DNA of 64,000 nt from Lentilitoribacter sp039986595 (GTDB lineage Bacteria; Pseudomonadota; Alphaproteobacteria; Rhizobiales; Rhizobiaceae), in contig JBDWQJ010000011.1 in assembly GCA_039986595.1 (NCBI GenBank), positions 62,001-126,000 on the forward strand, written 5' to 3'. The notes under the pieces were generated by a model. It saw only the letters and a program-made list of their open reading frames with translations. It was not told where the DNA came from and did no database searches. Shown here piece after piece: positions 17,797 through 26,211 of the stretch (position 1 is the first letter of the stretch; every line of letters begins with the position of its first letter). The position numbers were made by a program, and so were the translations under genes.

Positions 17797-19323
17797 ATGG
17801 ACATCATGATGGAAAGTCCGTTTGCGCTATTTGTAATCAGCGTTCTCGACTTATTATCGACACTCTTTGTTGTTGCTCTTGGCGTAGTTTTCGCCGTTAT
17901 CGTGGTGATGTTTATCATTGATATCACACAATCATCTGATGCTGTTCGGCGTAATTATCCAGTTCTTGGCCGCTTTCGATATTTATTCTCAGAACTCGGT
18001 GAGTTCTTTCGTCAGTATTTTTTCGCAATGGACCGGGAAGAAATGCCATTTAACCGCGCTGAACGCGATTGGGTTGATAGAGCAGCAAAAGGCAAAAGCA
18101 ATACCATCGCTTTTGGCTCAACGAAGAATTTAACCCCTCCTGGCACCTCTATCTTTGTAAACTCCCCCTTCCCTGCGCTTGATGAAGAAGCTGACATGGT
18201 GCAATCGCTGCAAATTGGTCCTTATGCTAAAACACCCTATGATGCGCCTAGTTTTTTCAATATCTCCGGCATGAGCTATGGTGCATTGTCTGGTCCAGCA
18301 GTTCGCGCGTTGTCGCACGGTGCCAAAATGGCCAAATGCTGGCTTAATACTGGCGAAGGCGGTGTCGCTCCCCATCACCTTGAAAGCGGTGCTGATATTG
18401 TTTTTCAGATTGGCACAGCCAAATATGGTGTGCGTGACCAAAAGGGTAATTTAAGCGATGAAAAACTGCGCGAAGTTGCAGCTCACCCGCAGATAAAGAT
18501 GTTTGAACTTAAAATGAGCCAGGGCGCAAAACCCGGTAAAGGCGGTATCCTACCTGCGGTGAAAGTAACCGAACAAATTGCAAAAATCCGCGGTATTGAT
18601 GAAGGACAAGCCTCTATATCCCCAAATCGCCATCCAGACATAAGTTCAGCCAAAGACATGCTGGATGTGATCAACCGTATTCAACAGGTCACTGGAAAGC
18701 CTGTTGGTTTTAAGGCCGTTATTGGTGAGTTTTCGTGGATTGAAGACATGTGCATTGAAATCCACAAACGCGGCATAGAACATGCGCCAGATTTCTTCAC
18801 AATTGATTCAGGCGATGGTGGAACGGGTGCAGCACCCATGCCGCTGATGGATAATGTGGGTCTAACAATTCGCGAATCCCTACCGGCTGCCGTTGATATA
18901 TTATGCAAATATGGACTTCGCGAACGCATTCGCGTGATTGTTGGTGGCAAGCTTATCAATCCATCCGAAGTCGCATGGGCGATTGCCACGGGTGCAGATT
19001 TCGTTACATCCGCGCGCGGCTTTATGTTCTCGCTTGGCTGCATTCAAGCGCTTAAATGCAATAAAAACACCTGTCCGACCGGTATCACTACCCATAATAG
19101 ACGCCTACAGCGTGGACTTGATCCAGAAGATAAAGCCGTGCGTGTGGCCAACTATCACAAAAACCTTGTGCATGAAGTTGAGATCATTTCTCACTCATGC
19201 GGCGTGGGCCGGCCTCGCTTACTTGAACGTAAACATGTGCGCGTTATGCAGGATAATGGCAAATCCATGCCAATGAATGAGCTTTATCCTGAACCTAAAA
19301 CAAAAACAGAATACGCAAACTAA
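17797..19323 (+). CDS. FMN-binding glutamate synthase family protein
   Basis: A protein of 508 residues from ATG 17797, preceded by GGGGAGG; a start at 17770 lacks a ribosome site. An N-terminal membrane helix (about 8-38) precedes a domain like the large subunit of glutamate synthase: FNISGMSYGALSGPAVRALS, WLNTGEGGVAPHH, IDSGDGGTGAAP and the iron-sulphur segment LGCIQALKCNKNTCPTG with three Cys. The glutaminase domain is absent, so it is not a complete GltB. Membrane-anchored members are common; their reaction is not established. Confidence 0.9.
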   Translation: MDIMMESPFALFVISVLDLLSTLFVVALGVVFAVIVVMFIIDITQSSDAVRRNYPVLGRFRYLFSELGEFFRQYFFAMDREEMPFNRAERDWVDRAAKGKSNTIAFGSTKNLTPPGTSIFVNSPFPALDEEADMVQSLQIGPYAKTPYDAPSFFNISGMSYGALSGPAVRALSHGAKMAKCWLNTGEGGVAPHHLESGADIVFQIGTAKYGVRDQKGNLSDEKLREVAAHPQIKMFELKMSQGAKPGKGGILPAVKVTEQIAKIRGIDEGQASISPNRHPDISSAKDMLDVINRIQQVTGKPVGFKAVIGEFSWIEDMCIEIHKRGIEHAPDFFTIDSGDGGTGAAPMPLMDNVGLTIRESLPAAVDILCKYGLRERIRVIVGGKLINPSEVAWAIATGADFVTSARGFMFSLGCIQALKCNKNTCPTGITTHNRRLQRGLDPEDKAVRVANYHKNLVHEVEIISHSCGVGRPRLLERKHVRVMQDNGKSMPMNELYPEPKTKTEYAN

Positions 19324-19350
19324 GCCCGATTACAGGCAAATATTAGCATA

Positions 19351-19385
19351 TTTTGTGCGCATTCAAAACGGTAATGCGCGCAAAA
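19351..19385 (+). terminator. 13-bp hairpin downstream of the glutamate-synthase-like gene
   Basis: TTTTGTGCGCATT (19351-19363) and AATGCGCGCAAAA (19373-19385) pair with one G-T wobble across a nine-base loop, 27 bases after the stop. There is no T run after it, so it may mark a processed 3' end. The following stretch to 19634 shows no other gene. Confidence 0.5.
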
Positions 19386-19634
19386 TGGGTTAACAGACCG
19401 CAGTATTTATACCATATGGTCACTAATTTGCACCGCTTGATTATTGGGCTAAATAAAAAACTGGTTGTAAAAAGTTGTATCTTTTCAACAAATTATCCAA
19501 GCCATTAATTTGGCATTAATTCTGTTTGCAAAACGACTTTGCAAATTAACGCAGTTTTGGAGCTTTGTTGCCATACTTATTCCCAACGAACCCAAGAGAA
19601 AAAAACAAACTGGGCATCACAAGGGAAGCTAAAA

Positions 19635-19928
19635 ATGGTTTATCAAAAATCAATATCTGAGCGCATCGCAGATTTTATCGAAGGCATGGGTTCAAGTGAA
19701 AAAGCTGAAGCCAAACGCATTGCTAAGCATGAGCTGAATATGCAATTCTACCAAAAAGGCCACTCGTCTGCGAACCCAGTTGCTGCACAGCAAAAACATC
19801 TTGAGACTGCATTTCGCAAACCTTCGCGGGAGCATTTTGAGACTTATCTTGCGAACAAGACAGATCATACACCACGTAAAACCAAAACGGTTTTCGTCTC
19901 TGGTAGCTCGCTAAAAATCGCAGCTTAA
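19635..19928 (+). CDS. small conserved-looking hypothetical protein
   Basis: A protein of 97 residues from ATG 19635, with GGGAAG seven bases upstream; an ATG at 19539 gives an implausible Cys-rich extension. It is hydrophilic, with an acidic/basic helix (ISERIADFIEGMGSSEKAEAKRIAKHELNMQFYQKG) and a basic tail. No membrane segment or known motif. A good terminator 45 bases after the stop supports it as a monocistronic gene. Function unknown. Confidence 0.65.
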   Translation: MVYQKSISERIADFIEGMGSSEKAEAKRIAKHELNMQFYQKGHSSANPVAAQQKHLETAFRKPSREHFETYLANKTDHTPRKTKTVFVSGSSLKIAA

Positions 19929-19973
19929 ACACAAATTCTCGCAATATCGGTGTTAAGCTGATATTTAAAGCGC

Positions 19974-20008
19974 AAAAGGCCTGCTGAGCAACCCCGCAGG
20001 TCTTTTTT
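19974..20008 (+). terminator. rho-independent terminator
   Basis: AAAAGGCCTGC (19974-19984) and GCAGGTCTTTT (19996-20006) form an 11-bp stem with one wobble, ending in six T. It closes the small gene at 19635 and may also serve the convergent indolepyruvate oxidoreductase gene, since the stem starts with AAAA. Confidence 0.8.
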
Positions 20009-20021
20009 GTGGCTATATCAA

Positions 20022-23000
20022 TTATTCCGCAAGCTCAATAGCTTGATTTAGCGTTTTGCGCTTGTCTAGCTGAACCTTTAATTCAGAACGTTTTTGCTCA
20101 GCTATATCAATTGATTTTTGCTTCACATGACCAAATCCGCGAATGTGTTCAGGTAATTGTAATAGCGCGAGCGCAACATCTACATTCAAGTTATTATTAT
20201 CACTTGAAATAGTATCTATATCTTCTTGATATTTATCAATTAAATTACGTTCAAGCTTTCGCTCTTGTGAATATCCAAAAACATCCAATTTGCTGCCTCT
20301 TAAACCTTTGAACTTCGCCAAAATTTTAAAGACAGGCATGATCCATGGTCCGAATTCACGCTTTTTAATTTTACCTGTCACCGGATCAGGCTTTGATAAC
20401 AATGGCGGCGCCAAATGGAATGTGAGCTTATAATCCTTGCCACCATCAGCAAATTGACGTTTTAATCCGTCTGCAAAGGCCCCATTTGAATATAACCGCG
20501 CAACCTCGTATTCATCCTTATACGCCATTAGCTTAAATGCATATTTAGCAACAGCGTGGGTGAGTTGTTTGTCATTGGTTTGATCAATAGTTTTGATTTG
20601 ATCAACTATCGCTTTGTAGCGATCTGAATAGGCTTGATTTTGATATGCTACGAGAGTTTCCGCACGATGGGCTACCAACTCATCCAGTGTTTTGGTACGC
20701 ACTGATGGTTTAACTGAGCCATCAACACCCGCTTCTTTTTCAATCACTTCAGGCTCGACGGCCCATTGCCGACCTTTATCAAAGGCCTGCTTGTTTAAAT
20801 CAATCGCAACACCATTTAGCTCTATCGCTTTAAAAATCGCATCGCGAGACAATGGCAAAAGGCCTTTTTGATAGGCCACACCAACAATAAACATGTTGGA
20901 CGCGATCGCATCGCCAAACAGTTTTAACGCCAAATCACTTGAGTTCACACTGGTCAGGTTACCATTCAAAACCGCATCCTTGAGGCGTTTATGCATCAAT
21001 GCAGATGGCATTTGCAGATCCGGCTGCATGGTGAAATCACCGGGCATAAATTCATGTGCATTCACAAGCGCTTTGGTGGATGGATTGAGCATTCCAAGAA
21101 CTTTTTGTCCTGAACTTACAATCAAGTCACCGCCCAATAACAAGTCTGCGCCACCTTCTGCCACACGAATGGTTTTGATCTCCGATGGATTTGCAGCAAG
21201 TTTTAGATGTGTCGTGACAGAACCACCCTTTTGCGCAAGACCCGCCATATCGATAATGCCGCAACCTTTGCCTTCCAAATGCGCTGCCATTCCTAAAAGC
21301 GCGCCAATGGTAACAATACCTGTGCCACCAACGCCTGTGATCAAAACCGAATATGGTTGATCAAGTGAGACTTCAACAGCTGGCTCCGGCAATAGCTTAG
21401 TTTTTGATGCCCTTGCCTTGGCCTTTTTAAGCTCAGCACCAGTGACAGTGACAAAGCTGGGGCAAAACCCGTCGATACAGGAGAAATCTTTGTTGCAACT
21501 GAACTGATCAATTTTGCGTTTCCGGCCAAATTCGGTTTCAATGGGCTGGACTGCAACGCAATTGCTTGCGACACCACAATCACCGCAGCCCTCACAAACA
21601 TTCTCATTGATGAAAACGTGTTTATCAACGCCCTTATCAATTGGGTCCATGATACCGCGTTTTCGACGGCGGCGTTTTTCCGATGCGCATGTTTGATCAT
21701 AAATAAGTGCTGTTACGCCTTTGATCTGCGCAAGTTCGCGCTGGACCGCATCTAATTCATCGCGTGGGTAGACTTTAACGCCCTGCGGCAAGCGACCAGT
21801 ATTAATGCGCGCCAGCTCATCGCCAACAAAAACCAGTTTTTCAACGCCAATTGCGGAAATCTCATCGGCAATGCGATATACATCAACACCACCATCCATG
21901 GCTTGGCCACCGGTGAGCGCAACAGCGTCATTATAAAGCAGCTTATAGGTAATCGTCGTGTTGGAAGCGACGGCCGCACGCATGGCTAATATGCCGGAGT
22001 GATTATAGGTTCCATCACCAAGGTTTTGGAACACATGTTGCGTATTGGAAAACTTACTTTCACCAATCCAATTGCTGCCTTCAGCACCCATATGAGTATA
22101 GGCGTTGGTTTGACGATCCATCATGATCACCATTGTGTGGCAACCAATCCCGGCATAGGCACGCGAACCCTCAGGCACATTGGTAGAAGTGTTATGCGGG
22201 CACCCAGCGCAGAAAAATAGACCACGATCAATTGGTAGCGCCGATATCTCGCGCATGCGCAAATCTTCCAGCTCAGTTATGCGATCTGACAGCTTCTTAT
22301 TCTTTTTAAGGGAAACGAGGTTTTTACCAATGACAATGGCGATTTGAACCGGAGATAAATCCATTTCAGATTGCAGCTGAATGTTGCCTTTTGCATCTTT
22401 TTTGCCGGTAATCTGCGGTCGGATTGGCAGATCATATAAAATGCTCCTTAACTGGTCCTCAATCAGCGCACGCTTTTCCTCAACTACGATGATTTGCTCA
22501 AGACCTTGGGCAAATTCGCTGACACCATGTGGTTCAAGCGGCCAAGTGACCGCTACCTTATAGATTGCCAGGCCAAGCTTATCAGCCATTGCCTCATCGA
22601 TGCCAAGTGCTTCAAGCGCTTGCAGCGTGTCCATATAGGACTTACCGATCGTAATTATGCCGATACGAGGTGTCTTCCCGCCGCTATAGACGACCTTATC
22701 AAGCTTGTTGGCGCGCACATAAGCACGCACTGCATCGAGCTTATATCTATGAAGAACGGCTTCGCGCGCCTGAGAGCTATCACCCATTTGAATATTAAGC
22801 CCTTCAGGCGGCATATCAAATTTGGGGATTAAAGGTTCAAACTCTTCATATCTATGGGTGATAGACGATGTTGATTCGATATTGTCTTTCACACATTTAA
22901 GCCCGCACCAGACCCCGGCAAATCTTGATAGCGCCCATCCATGCAAACCATATTCTAAAATTTCAGCAACACCTGCGGGATTAAGCACAGGGATCATGGC

Positions 23001-23507
23001 ATCAGCCATGGCAAATTCACTTTGGTGACACGTGGTCGAACTCTCACATGTATGATCATCACCCATGACAACGAGCACGCCACCATGTTTGGAAGAACCA
23101 GCAAGATTTCCATGACGAAGCGCATCGCCTGAGCGGTCCACTCCAGGACCTTTGCCATACCATATGCCAAAGACACCATCATACTTGCCCTCGCCTCTGA
23201 GTTCGGCTTGCTGCGTGCCCCATAAAGCTGTTGCCGCAAGATCTTCGTTTAGCCCAGCTTCGAAAATAATATTGCGCGGTTCCAACAAAGGTTTGGCACG
23301 GGTGAATTGCTGATCTAAGGCGCCAAGTGGTGAACCACGGTAACCAGAAATATAGCCAGCGGTGTTTAAACCATTTTTGGCATCGATATGGCTTTGCGTG
23401 AGGCACAAACGGATAAGCGCTTGTGTGCCATTGAGAAAGACTTGTTCTGAGTTGATGTCGAATTTATCATTCAGATCGACGTCTCTTAAATCTGGTTTAT
23501 GCAGCAT
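20022..23507 (-). CDS. indolepyruvate ferredoxin oxidoreductase, fused alpha/beta (IorAB type)
   Basis: A protein of 1161 residues from ATG 23507, chosen because GGAGG lies just upstream; the GTG at 23528 adds seven residues that include this ribosome site. Order: pyruvate-oxidoreductase-like and TPP-binding regions (about 1-620), a ferredoxin-type cluster region (ENVCEGCGDCGVASNC, then FSCNKDFSCIDGFCP; about 640-690), and the gamma/beta-like domain (VLITGVGGTGIVTIGALLG) with a C-terminal DUF6537-like tail. Related proteins oxidatively decarboxylate indolepyruvate or other aryl or branched-chain 2-oxoacids to acyl-CoA using ferredoxin; exact substrate unknown. Monocistronic here. Confidence 0.92.
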   Translation of the reverse strand: MLHKPDLRDVDLNDKFDINSEQVFLNGTQALIRLCLTQSHIDAKNGLNTAGYISGYRGSPLGALDQQFTRAKPLLEPRNIIFEAGLNEDLAATALWGTQQAELRGEGKYDGVFGIWYGKGPGVDRSGDALRHGNLAGSSKHGGVLVVMGDDHTCESSTTCHQSEFAMADAMIPVLNPAGVAEILEYGLHGWALSRFAGVWCGLKCVKDNIESTSSITHRYEEFEPLIPKFDMPPEGLNIQMGDSSQAREAVLHRYKLDAVRAYVRANKLDKVVYSGGKTPRIGIITIGKSYMDTLQALEALGIDEAMADKLGLAIYKVAVTWPLEPHGVSEFAQGLEQIIVVEEKRALIEDQLRSILYDLPIRPQITGKKDAKGNIQLQSEMDLSPVQIAIVIGKNLVSLKKNKKLSDRITELEDLRMREISALPIDRGLFFCAGCPHNTSTNVPEGSRAYAGIGCHTMVIMMDRQTNAYTHMGAEGSNWIGESKFSNTQHVFQNLGDGTYNHSGILAMRAAVASNTTITYKLLYNDAVALTGGQAMDGGVDVYRIADEISAIGVEKLVFVGDELARINTGRLPQGVKVYPRDELDAVQRELAQIKGVTALIYDQTCASEKRRRRKRGIMDPIDKGVDKHVFINENVCEGCGDCGVASNCVAVQPIETEFGRKRKIDQFSCNKDFSCIDGFCPSFVTVTGAELKKAKARASKTKLLPEPAVEVSLDQPYSVLITGVGGTGIVTIGALLGMAAHLEGKGCGIIDMAGLAQKGGSVTTHLKLAANPSEIKTIRVAEGGADLLLGGDLIVSSGQKVLGMLNPSTKALVNAHEFMPGDFTMQPDLQMPSALMHKRLKDAVLNGNLTSVNSSDLALKLFGDAIASNMFIVGVAYQKGLLPLSRDAIFKAIELNGVAIDLNKQAFDKGRQWAVEPEVIEKEAGVDGSVKPSVRTKTLDELVAHRAETLVAYQNQAYSDRYKAIVDQIKTIDQTNDKQLTHAVAKYAFKLMAYKDEYEVARLYSNGAFADGLKRQFADGGKDYKLTFHLAPPLLSKPDPVTGKIKKREFGPWIMPVFKILAKFKGLRGSKLDVFGYSQERKLERNLIDKYQEDIDTISSDNNNLNVDVALALLQLPEHIRGFGHVKQKSIDIAEQKRSELKVQLDKRKTLNQAIELAE

Positions 23508-24120
23508 GTTTCCTCCAACTGGCTCCACATAAGCAAATTAGCTTGTGAGCGGCAAGTCAAAGCCAAAACTTTCTCCCACTTACAGACTTTATGCAAGCTG
23601 CAACAATGGCTTCATTTCATTGGTTTGCAGAATAGCAATTTGCGAGGAATCATCATTTTGATCATTTGATCAATAACGTCTTTCATCACAGATTTTATGC
23701 TACTTTTCTAATTTAAAGCATTAAATAACTCACAAATTGCCATATTTCCTCACGGATTTGACTTGATTTTTTTCTTCTAAAATTTTTTTTCAGGTAATTT
23801 TTCAAGATAAATTGAGTATTATGTCACAGGCTGAATTTTACCCAATTCGCCTAATAATTGGTTTTAAACACTTTTTCGATTTGTAAGCACCCAATTTGTC
23901 ATTTCAAGACTTTTGGAATTAGAAATTGATCACATTTTTGTGCACTCGATTTGTGTTTTCAAACTCAAAATTCGGGTTTATATTCCATCCATCGAAACGC
24001 CAAATGGCACTCGGATCACACGGCCACAAACCTTGATCAGAGTTTTCGATAAAACAAACTAAATGAAACATTACGGTGCTCCACAAACAATTCTGCACCA
24101 CTCTAAAAGGACTTAATATT
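23508..24120. other. AT-rich gene-free region
   Basis: About 610 bases between the indolepyruvate oxidoreductase start and the EF-hand protein. Short frames exist, but none has a ribosome site or protein-like composition. It contains T- and A-tracts around 23755-23805. The last 45 bases form a leader (CCACAAA at 24081-24087, AAAAGG at 24105-24110) similar to leaders of two small genes downstream. It probably holds the promoters of both flanking genes. Confidence 0.5.
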
Positions 24121-24366
24121 ATGAAAACTATTCTTGCAATCGCAGCCGTATCTGTAATGGCAATCTCAGGCGCTTCAGCTGCTTCTTTCGCACAAGCTGA
24201 CAGCCGCTCTTCTTCAGATAACTACACACACATCAGTGGCGACGGTTTCGTTAACTACTGGGAAGCTGACAAAGTTATCAAAGGCCTTACACAAGAGCGC
24301 TTTAACGCAGCTGACGCAAACGGCGACAACAAATTGACACCAACAGAGTTTAACACTCTTGGATAA
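24121..24366 (+). CDS. small exported EF-hand-like protein
   Basis: A protein of 81 residues with AAAAGGA ahead of ATG 24121. Residues 1-21 are a signal peptide (MKTILAIAAVSVMAISGASAA). The mature 60 residues end in one EF-hand calcium loop, DANGDNKLTPTEF, with Asp, Asn, Asp, Lys and Glu at the ligand positions; a preceding degenerate half (ISGDGFVNYWEADKVIKGL) resembles a second, broken hand. Likely a periplasmic calcium-binding protein of unknown role. It is the first of a row of small genes with similar leaders. Confidence 0.8.
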   Translation: MKTILAIAAVSVMAISGASAASFAQADSRSSSDNYTHISGDGFVNYWEADKVIKGLTQERFNAADANGDNKLTPTEFNTLG

Positions 24367-24381
24367 TTGATTTGATCAATT

Positions 24382-24605
24382 CCTAAAGGCCTTTAACGGT
24401 CTTTAGGGATCATTGATTAGGTCTGATCCACTTAATCGTTTGATGTTGGAAGCCTGTGCAGAAATGTACAGGCTTCATGCTTTCTTGCGCGCCAATCGTA
24501 TGCCAATCAGGCTCGTAGTCATCAAAAAAGTAATCGGCATAAAAAAAGAGAGACGCCACAAACATCTCTCTTTTAACACGTACCGGAATGCCACAAATCA
24601 TTCCG
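24382..24605. repeat. array of four inverted repeats (hairpins)
   Basis: Four separate stem-loops follow the EF-hand gene: CCTAAAGGCC/GGTCTTTAGG (24382-24407, 10 bp), AAGCCTGT/ACAGGCTT (24450-24475, 8 bp), AAAAGAGAGA/TCTCTCTTTT (24544-24574, 10 bp, usable as a terminator on either strand), and CGGAATG/CATTCCG (24584-24605, 7 bp, loop CCACAAAT). No credible protein gene lies between. This may be a small RNA with its terminator or a transcript 3' end. Confidence 0.55.
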
Positions 24606-24624
24606 AAAACCTAAAAGGCTCATT

Positions 24625-24780
24625 ATGAAACATGTACAAGATACAAATAATGGTATTTTTACGGCTTTGTCAATGTCAGAAATGACTTACGGCGCAAAAG
24701 GTGTGGCATTGTTGCATTCTCTCATCACCCATTTGTTACCACAGCCATCTCGAAATGAGTATTTATTGCACCATATATAA
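24625..24780 (+). CDS. possible 51-residue small protein, remnant paralogue
   Basis: ATG 24625 has AAAAGG at proper spacing. The frame runs 51 codons (MKHVQDTNNGIF at the start, ending LLHHI). Its first 13 bases are identical to those of the secreted-protein gene at 25033, and CCACAAAT sits 34 bases upstream as in that gene, but the signal-peptide hydrophobic core is absent. Either a small protein of its own or a degenerate copy of the 25033 gene. No known domain. Confidence 0.35.
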   Translation: MKHVQDTNNGIFTALSMSEMTYGAKGVALLHSLITHLLPQPSRNEYLLHHI

Positions 24781-24798
24781 GTTGTAGAGGCGCATATT

Positions 24799-24897
24799 AT
24801 GAAATCAGGCAAACACACAGATCTTGCGCTATTACGTGTCCTCTCATTTGAAACACGCCTACTCACGCCTTTGTGCACAAGCGTTAATTTTAAATGA
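24799..24897 (+). CDS. possible 32-residue small ORF
   Basis: ATG 24799 with AGAGG eight bases upstream opens a 32-codon frame, beginning MKSGKHTDLALL and ending after NFK. It lies 18 bases behind the 51-residue ORF. Composition is unremarkable and there is no known motif. It is listed because of its ribosome site and its place in a row of small genes; it could equally be chance. Confidence 0.25.
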   Translation: MKSGKHTDLALLRVLSFETRLLTPLCTSVNFK

Positions 24898-25032
24898 GCG
24901 AGTTGAGTGTTAAAACATAGTTAATCCGATGCCCCACAAACTATGAAATGGCATCACAAAACTTTATGAAACCACCAGTGCCCTTTTAGAAATACCACAA
25001 ATATTTCGGCACGAGAAAGAAAGGAATGAGTT

Positions 25033-25284
25033 ATGAAACATGTACTATCCATCCTTGCAATCACATTTCTATCTATGAATGTTGCAAATGCAGCGCTGAG
25101 TTCTGGCGACGCCAATTACGCATCAGGCATCAGCCCGATCAGCATGACACCAAAAGGTTCAGTTTCTATCGAGAAATATCCAGTGCGAACTGGCCCAAAC
25201 TTTATGGAGTCTCGTCTTTATATCAATGAGATCAACCCAGAAATTGGACTGATCCCGTCAGAGCTTATGAATTCAGAAACTTAA
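25033..25284 (+). CDS. small exported hypothetical protein
   Basis: A protein of 83 residues with AAAGGA ahead of ATG 25033 and a signal peptide ending NVANA-A at residue 20. The mature part (LSSGDANYASGISPISMTPKGSVSIEKYPV, then LYINEINPEIGLIPSE) has no Cys and no motif I recognise. A classic terminator lies 50 bases after the stop. Its leader and first codons are near-identical to those of the 51-residue ORF at 24625 and similar to those of the EF-hand gene, suggesting a local family of small exported proteins. Confidence 0.75.
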   Translation: MKHVLSILAITFLSMNVANAALSSGDANYASGISPISMTPKGSVSIEKYPVRTGPNFMESRLYINEINPEIGLIPSELMNSET

Positions 25285-25335
25285 ATGCTGCTGCCTCGCT
25301 AAAGAGCGTGACAAACTAATTACACACCGTTTCAC

Positions 25336-25367
25336 CCCGCAATCGTCTTAAAGGTTGCGGGTTTTTT
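25336..25367 (+). terminator. rho-independent terminator
   Basis: CCCGCAA (25336-25342) pairs with TTGCGGG (25355-25361), followed directly by six T. It closes the small exported-protein gene at 25033. Confidence 0.88.
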
Positions 25368-25652
25368 GTTGTCGTTGAAAGATCGATCGAACCAATTGTG
25401 ATTATTGTTAAAAAAGGAAACGCCCCAAATGCCAGAACGGATAGGCATCTAGAGCGCTTGACGTCCAAGTCTTGGGAGGATAGATCATCTGACGATCATT
25501 TTCATGGACGAGCGCCAGCGAATAAAACGCGGCGACTTCATAAATTTTATACGGTGAGACCCCCTCATCGGTTCACATAAAAATTGTCTACAAAATCGGA
25601 TTTATTAAATCGAATCATAAACATATGCGAACACATCGATGCTACGCTCGAA
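25368..25652. other. gene-free stretch between two terminators
   Basis: About 285 bases between oppositely oriented terminators. A 60-codon plus-strand frame at 25398 has no ribosome site and an improbable basic composition, so I see no supported gene here. Confidence 0.4.
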
Positions 25653-25683
25653 TAAAAAGGGTAACAACTATCAATTGTTACCC
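25653..25683 (-). terminator. terminator of the CcdA-thioredoxin operon
   Basis: GGGTAACAA (25659-25667) and TTGTTACCC (25675-25683) form a perfect 9-bp stem with a seven-base loop. On the minus strand it is followed by a T run (complement of AAAAA at 25654-25658). It lies 70 bases past the thioredoxin stop. Confidence 0.85.
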
Positions 25684-25751
25684 CTAAGAAATTCACGAAA
25701 TGTCGATTTAGTATCAGTAGATGAGCTAAAAATTTAGTAAAAGTATCAATT

Positions 25752-26189
25752 CTACGAATTTTGCGCTGCGGATAGGCCTTTATCCATCAAAGATTTAATC
25801 TGAGATTTTGACGTCCCAGCAACAATACGGCCCAGTTCTTGATCGCCATTTAGCACCAAGAGTGTTGAGCGACGTGGGATTTTATATTTCGTTGAGATTT
25901 TTTCGCGTGCATAAATATCCCAATCGACACGGACAAACACCATGTCATTATATGCAGCATTTTCAGAACGAAGTGCATTAATCGTGCGTTTTTGCGATGC
26001 GCATGTTGTGCACCAGTGGGTCGTATAATCGATAAAGACAGTTTTTCCCTCGCTCAGCGCGCTTTGCACCACACCTGGTTTATATTCCAAAACATCAGCT
26101 GCGTTGGCTGTTGTCAGACCGGCGACAAAAGCAGAGCCGGCAATAGCTGCGCCTAGAACCGCGCGGCGTGTGAGTTTTGATAAAGACAT
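25752..26189 (-). CDS. exported thioredoxin-like protein
   Basis: A protein of 145 residues from ATG 26189, preceded by GGAG. The N-terminus (SLSKLTRRAVLGAAIAGSAFVAG, ending TTANA) is a signal sequence with a twin-arginine-like TRRAVL motif, though a strict Tat consensus is incomplete. The mature domain has the redox site HWCTTCASQK (CxxC) and the thioredoxin-fold segment KISTKYKIPRRSTLLVL with the cis-Pro replaced by Arg/Ser next to the proline. It resembles the C-terminal thioredoxin domain of DsbD and lies 22 bases downstream of a CcdA-type transporter: together a split DsbD. It probably supplies reducing power to periplasmic cysteines. Confidence 0.87.
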   Translation of the reverse strand: MSLSKLTRRAVLGAAIAGSAFVAGLTTANAADVLEYKPGVVQSALSEGKTVFIDYTTHWCTTCASQKRTINALRSENAAYNDMVFVRVDWDIYAREKISTKYKIPRRSTLLVLNGDQELGRIVAGTSKSQIKSLMDKGLSAAQNS

Positions 26190-26211
26190 GTAATTCTCCT
26201 TCAAGTGTGAT

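Noticed and set aside
20893..21360. A 155-codon plus-strand frame inside the indolepyruvate oxidoreductase gene
   Set aside because: Antisense shadow of a conserved 1161-residue enzyme, with no ribosome site and no family resemblance.
23919..24101. A 60-codon minus-strand frame in the AT-rich region
   Set aside because: No ribosome site; it overlaps the leader of the EF-hand gene on the other strand.
24687..24878. A 63-codon minus-strand frame over the small ORFs at 24625 and 24799
   Set aside because: The plus-strand small ORFs have plausible ribosome sites and leader similarity; the minus-strand frame has neither.
25398..25580. A 60-codon frame between two terminators
   Set aside because: No ribosome site, unusual Arg/His-rich composition and no homology recognised.
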